Below, one piece after another: positions 5,879 through 6,365 of a stretch of 6,365 bases of DNA. The notes under the pieces are model-generated. The model did not search any database, was not told the origin of the DNA, and worked only from the letters and a program-made list of their open reading frames with translations. The position numbers and the translations under genes are program-made. Each line of letters starts with the position of its first letter. The first letter of the stretch is position 1. This DNA comes from Candidatus Hydrothermarchaeota archaeon (GTDB taxonomy: Archaea; Hydrothermarchaeota; Hydrothermarchaeia; Hydrothermarchaeales; BMS3B): contig WANG01000071.1 of NCBI GenBank assembly GCA_015521945.1, positions 1 through 6,365 of the forward strand, written 5' to 3'.

Positions 5879-6365
5879 ATGCTTTCCGTGGTGGTGCCCG
5901 CGTACAATGAGGAGAGGTACATTGAAGCCTGTCTCAGGAGCATAAGAGCCCAGAGCATGGAGGTTGAGCTCATAGTGGTGGACAACGCAAGCGAGGACAG
6001 AACCCCGGAGATAGCGGAGGAGTACGCCGACAGGGTGGTGCACGAGCCCAGGCGGGGTGTCGCCTTCGCCCGTGATACGGGGTGGAGGAAAGCTAAAGGA
6101 GAGCAGGTAGCCTTCACCGATGCGGACACCGTTGTGCCTAAGAGCTGGGCGAGCACCATGCACTCGGCGCTCTGCGACGCCGATGCCGCCTACGGGCCCG
6201 TTTACCTTGCGGATGGGAGCAGGGTGGAGAGGGTGCTCGCGAGGTACGCCTTCACCGCCTTCCTGCACCTCCACAGCCTTGCGGGGCTCCCCCACTTCTC
6301 GGGTCAGAACTTCGGGGTGAGGCGCCGGCTTCTTGAGCTCGCGGGGGGATTCAACCTGAAGCTTG
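5879..6365 (+). CDS. Family 2 glycosyltransferase, N-terminal part (runs off the window)
   Basis: The frame is open from the ATG at 5879 to the window edge, giving 162 residues of a protein cut off at its C-terminus. It has the GT-A fold signatures of family 2: SVVVPAYNEERYIEACL (3-19), ELIVVDNASEDRTPEIA (30-46), GVAFARDTGWRKAKGEQVAF (60-79), the metal-binding DAD motif at 81-83, and SGQNFGVRRRLLELAGGF (141-158), where the acceptor-side GGF motif begins. Such enzymes transfer a sugar from a nucleotide or lipid-phosphate donor, facing the cytoplasm. No membrane segment is visible in this part; residues ~119-138 are mildly hydrophobic and could be buried. An AT box centred ~28 nt upstream implies a leaderless transcript. 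It fits with the flippase and the GT-C/epimerase protein in glycan assembly, but donor and acceptor are unknown. Confidence 0.88.
   Translation, partial: MLSVVVPAYNEERYIEACLRSIRAQSMEVELIVVDNASEDRTPEIAEEYADRVVHEPRRGVAFARDTGWRKAKGEQVAFTDADTVVPKSWASTMHSALCDADAAYGPVYLADGSRVERVLARYAFTAFLHLHSLAGLPHFSGQNFGVRRRLLELAGGFNLKL

Noticed and set aside
5497..5910. Plus-strand frames of 118-137 codons across dph5
   Set aside because: They are antisense to a clearly recognised diphthine synthase, and their translations are low-complexity Ser- or Leu/Pro-rich.

Overview
The window looks archaeal. It encodes a diphthine synthase (an archaeal/eukaryotic enzyme) and an initiator tRNA with the archaeal A1-U72 pair, and it has TATA-type AT boxes about 26 nt before most genes. 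The DNA is GC-rich with many AGG and AGC codons, and the tRNA stems are almost all G-C, which hints at a thermophile. A euryarchaeal-type lineage with c-type cytochromes is plausible, but the genus cannot be read from this sequence.

Layout from left to right. Positions 8-2341 (minus) hold a 777-residue polytopic membrane protein. Its N-terminal half resembles a GT-C glycosyltransferase and its C-terminal ~220 residues resemble the heparosan/D-glucuronyl C5-epimerase catalytic domain. Positions 2438-2638 (minus) encode a 66-residue two-helix membrane protein. Positions 2700-2825 contain nested inverted repeats that could be a structured RNA. A terminator-like hairpin and an initiator tRNA-Met gene (minus) follow. 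Positions 3005-4255 (minus) encode a Wzx-like polysaccharide flippase. Positions 4348-5058 (plus) encode a lipoprotein made of two repeated helical units, each ending in a non-canonical C-Xn-CH motif (n = 4 and 5), so probably an unusual diheme protein. Positions 5059-5826 (minus) are dph5, abutting the lipoprotein tail to tail. From 5879 to the window edge (plus) runs the start of a family 2 glycosyltransferase.

Three of the seven genes (flippase, family 2 glycosyltransferase, GT-C/epimerase fusion) fit one process: building, exporting and modifying a surface or N-linked glycan. The most notable idea is that a uronic acid in the exported glycan is flipped at C5 outside the membrane by the epimerase domain tethered to the GT-C-like module. 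The tRNA and dph5 are housekeeping genes set among them. The lipoprotein points to electron transfer at the cell surface and has no evident link to the glycan genes.

AT boxes sit 24-29 nt upstream of the start codons of the fusion gene, the small membrane gene, the flippase, dph5 and the glycosyltransferase, so leaderless transcripts are likely. The lipoprotein is the exception: it has a clear Shine-Dalgarno sequence, and that decides its GTG start.
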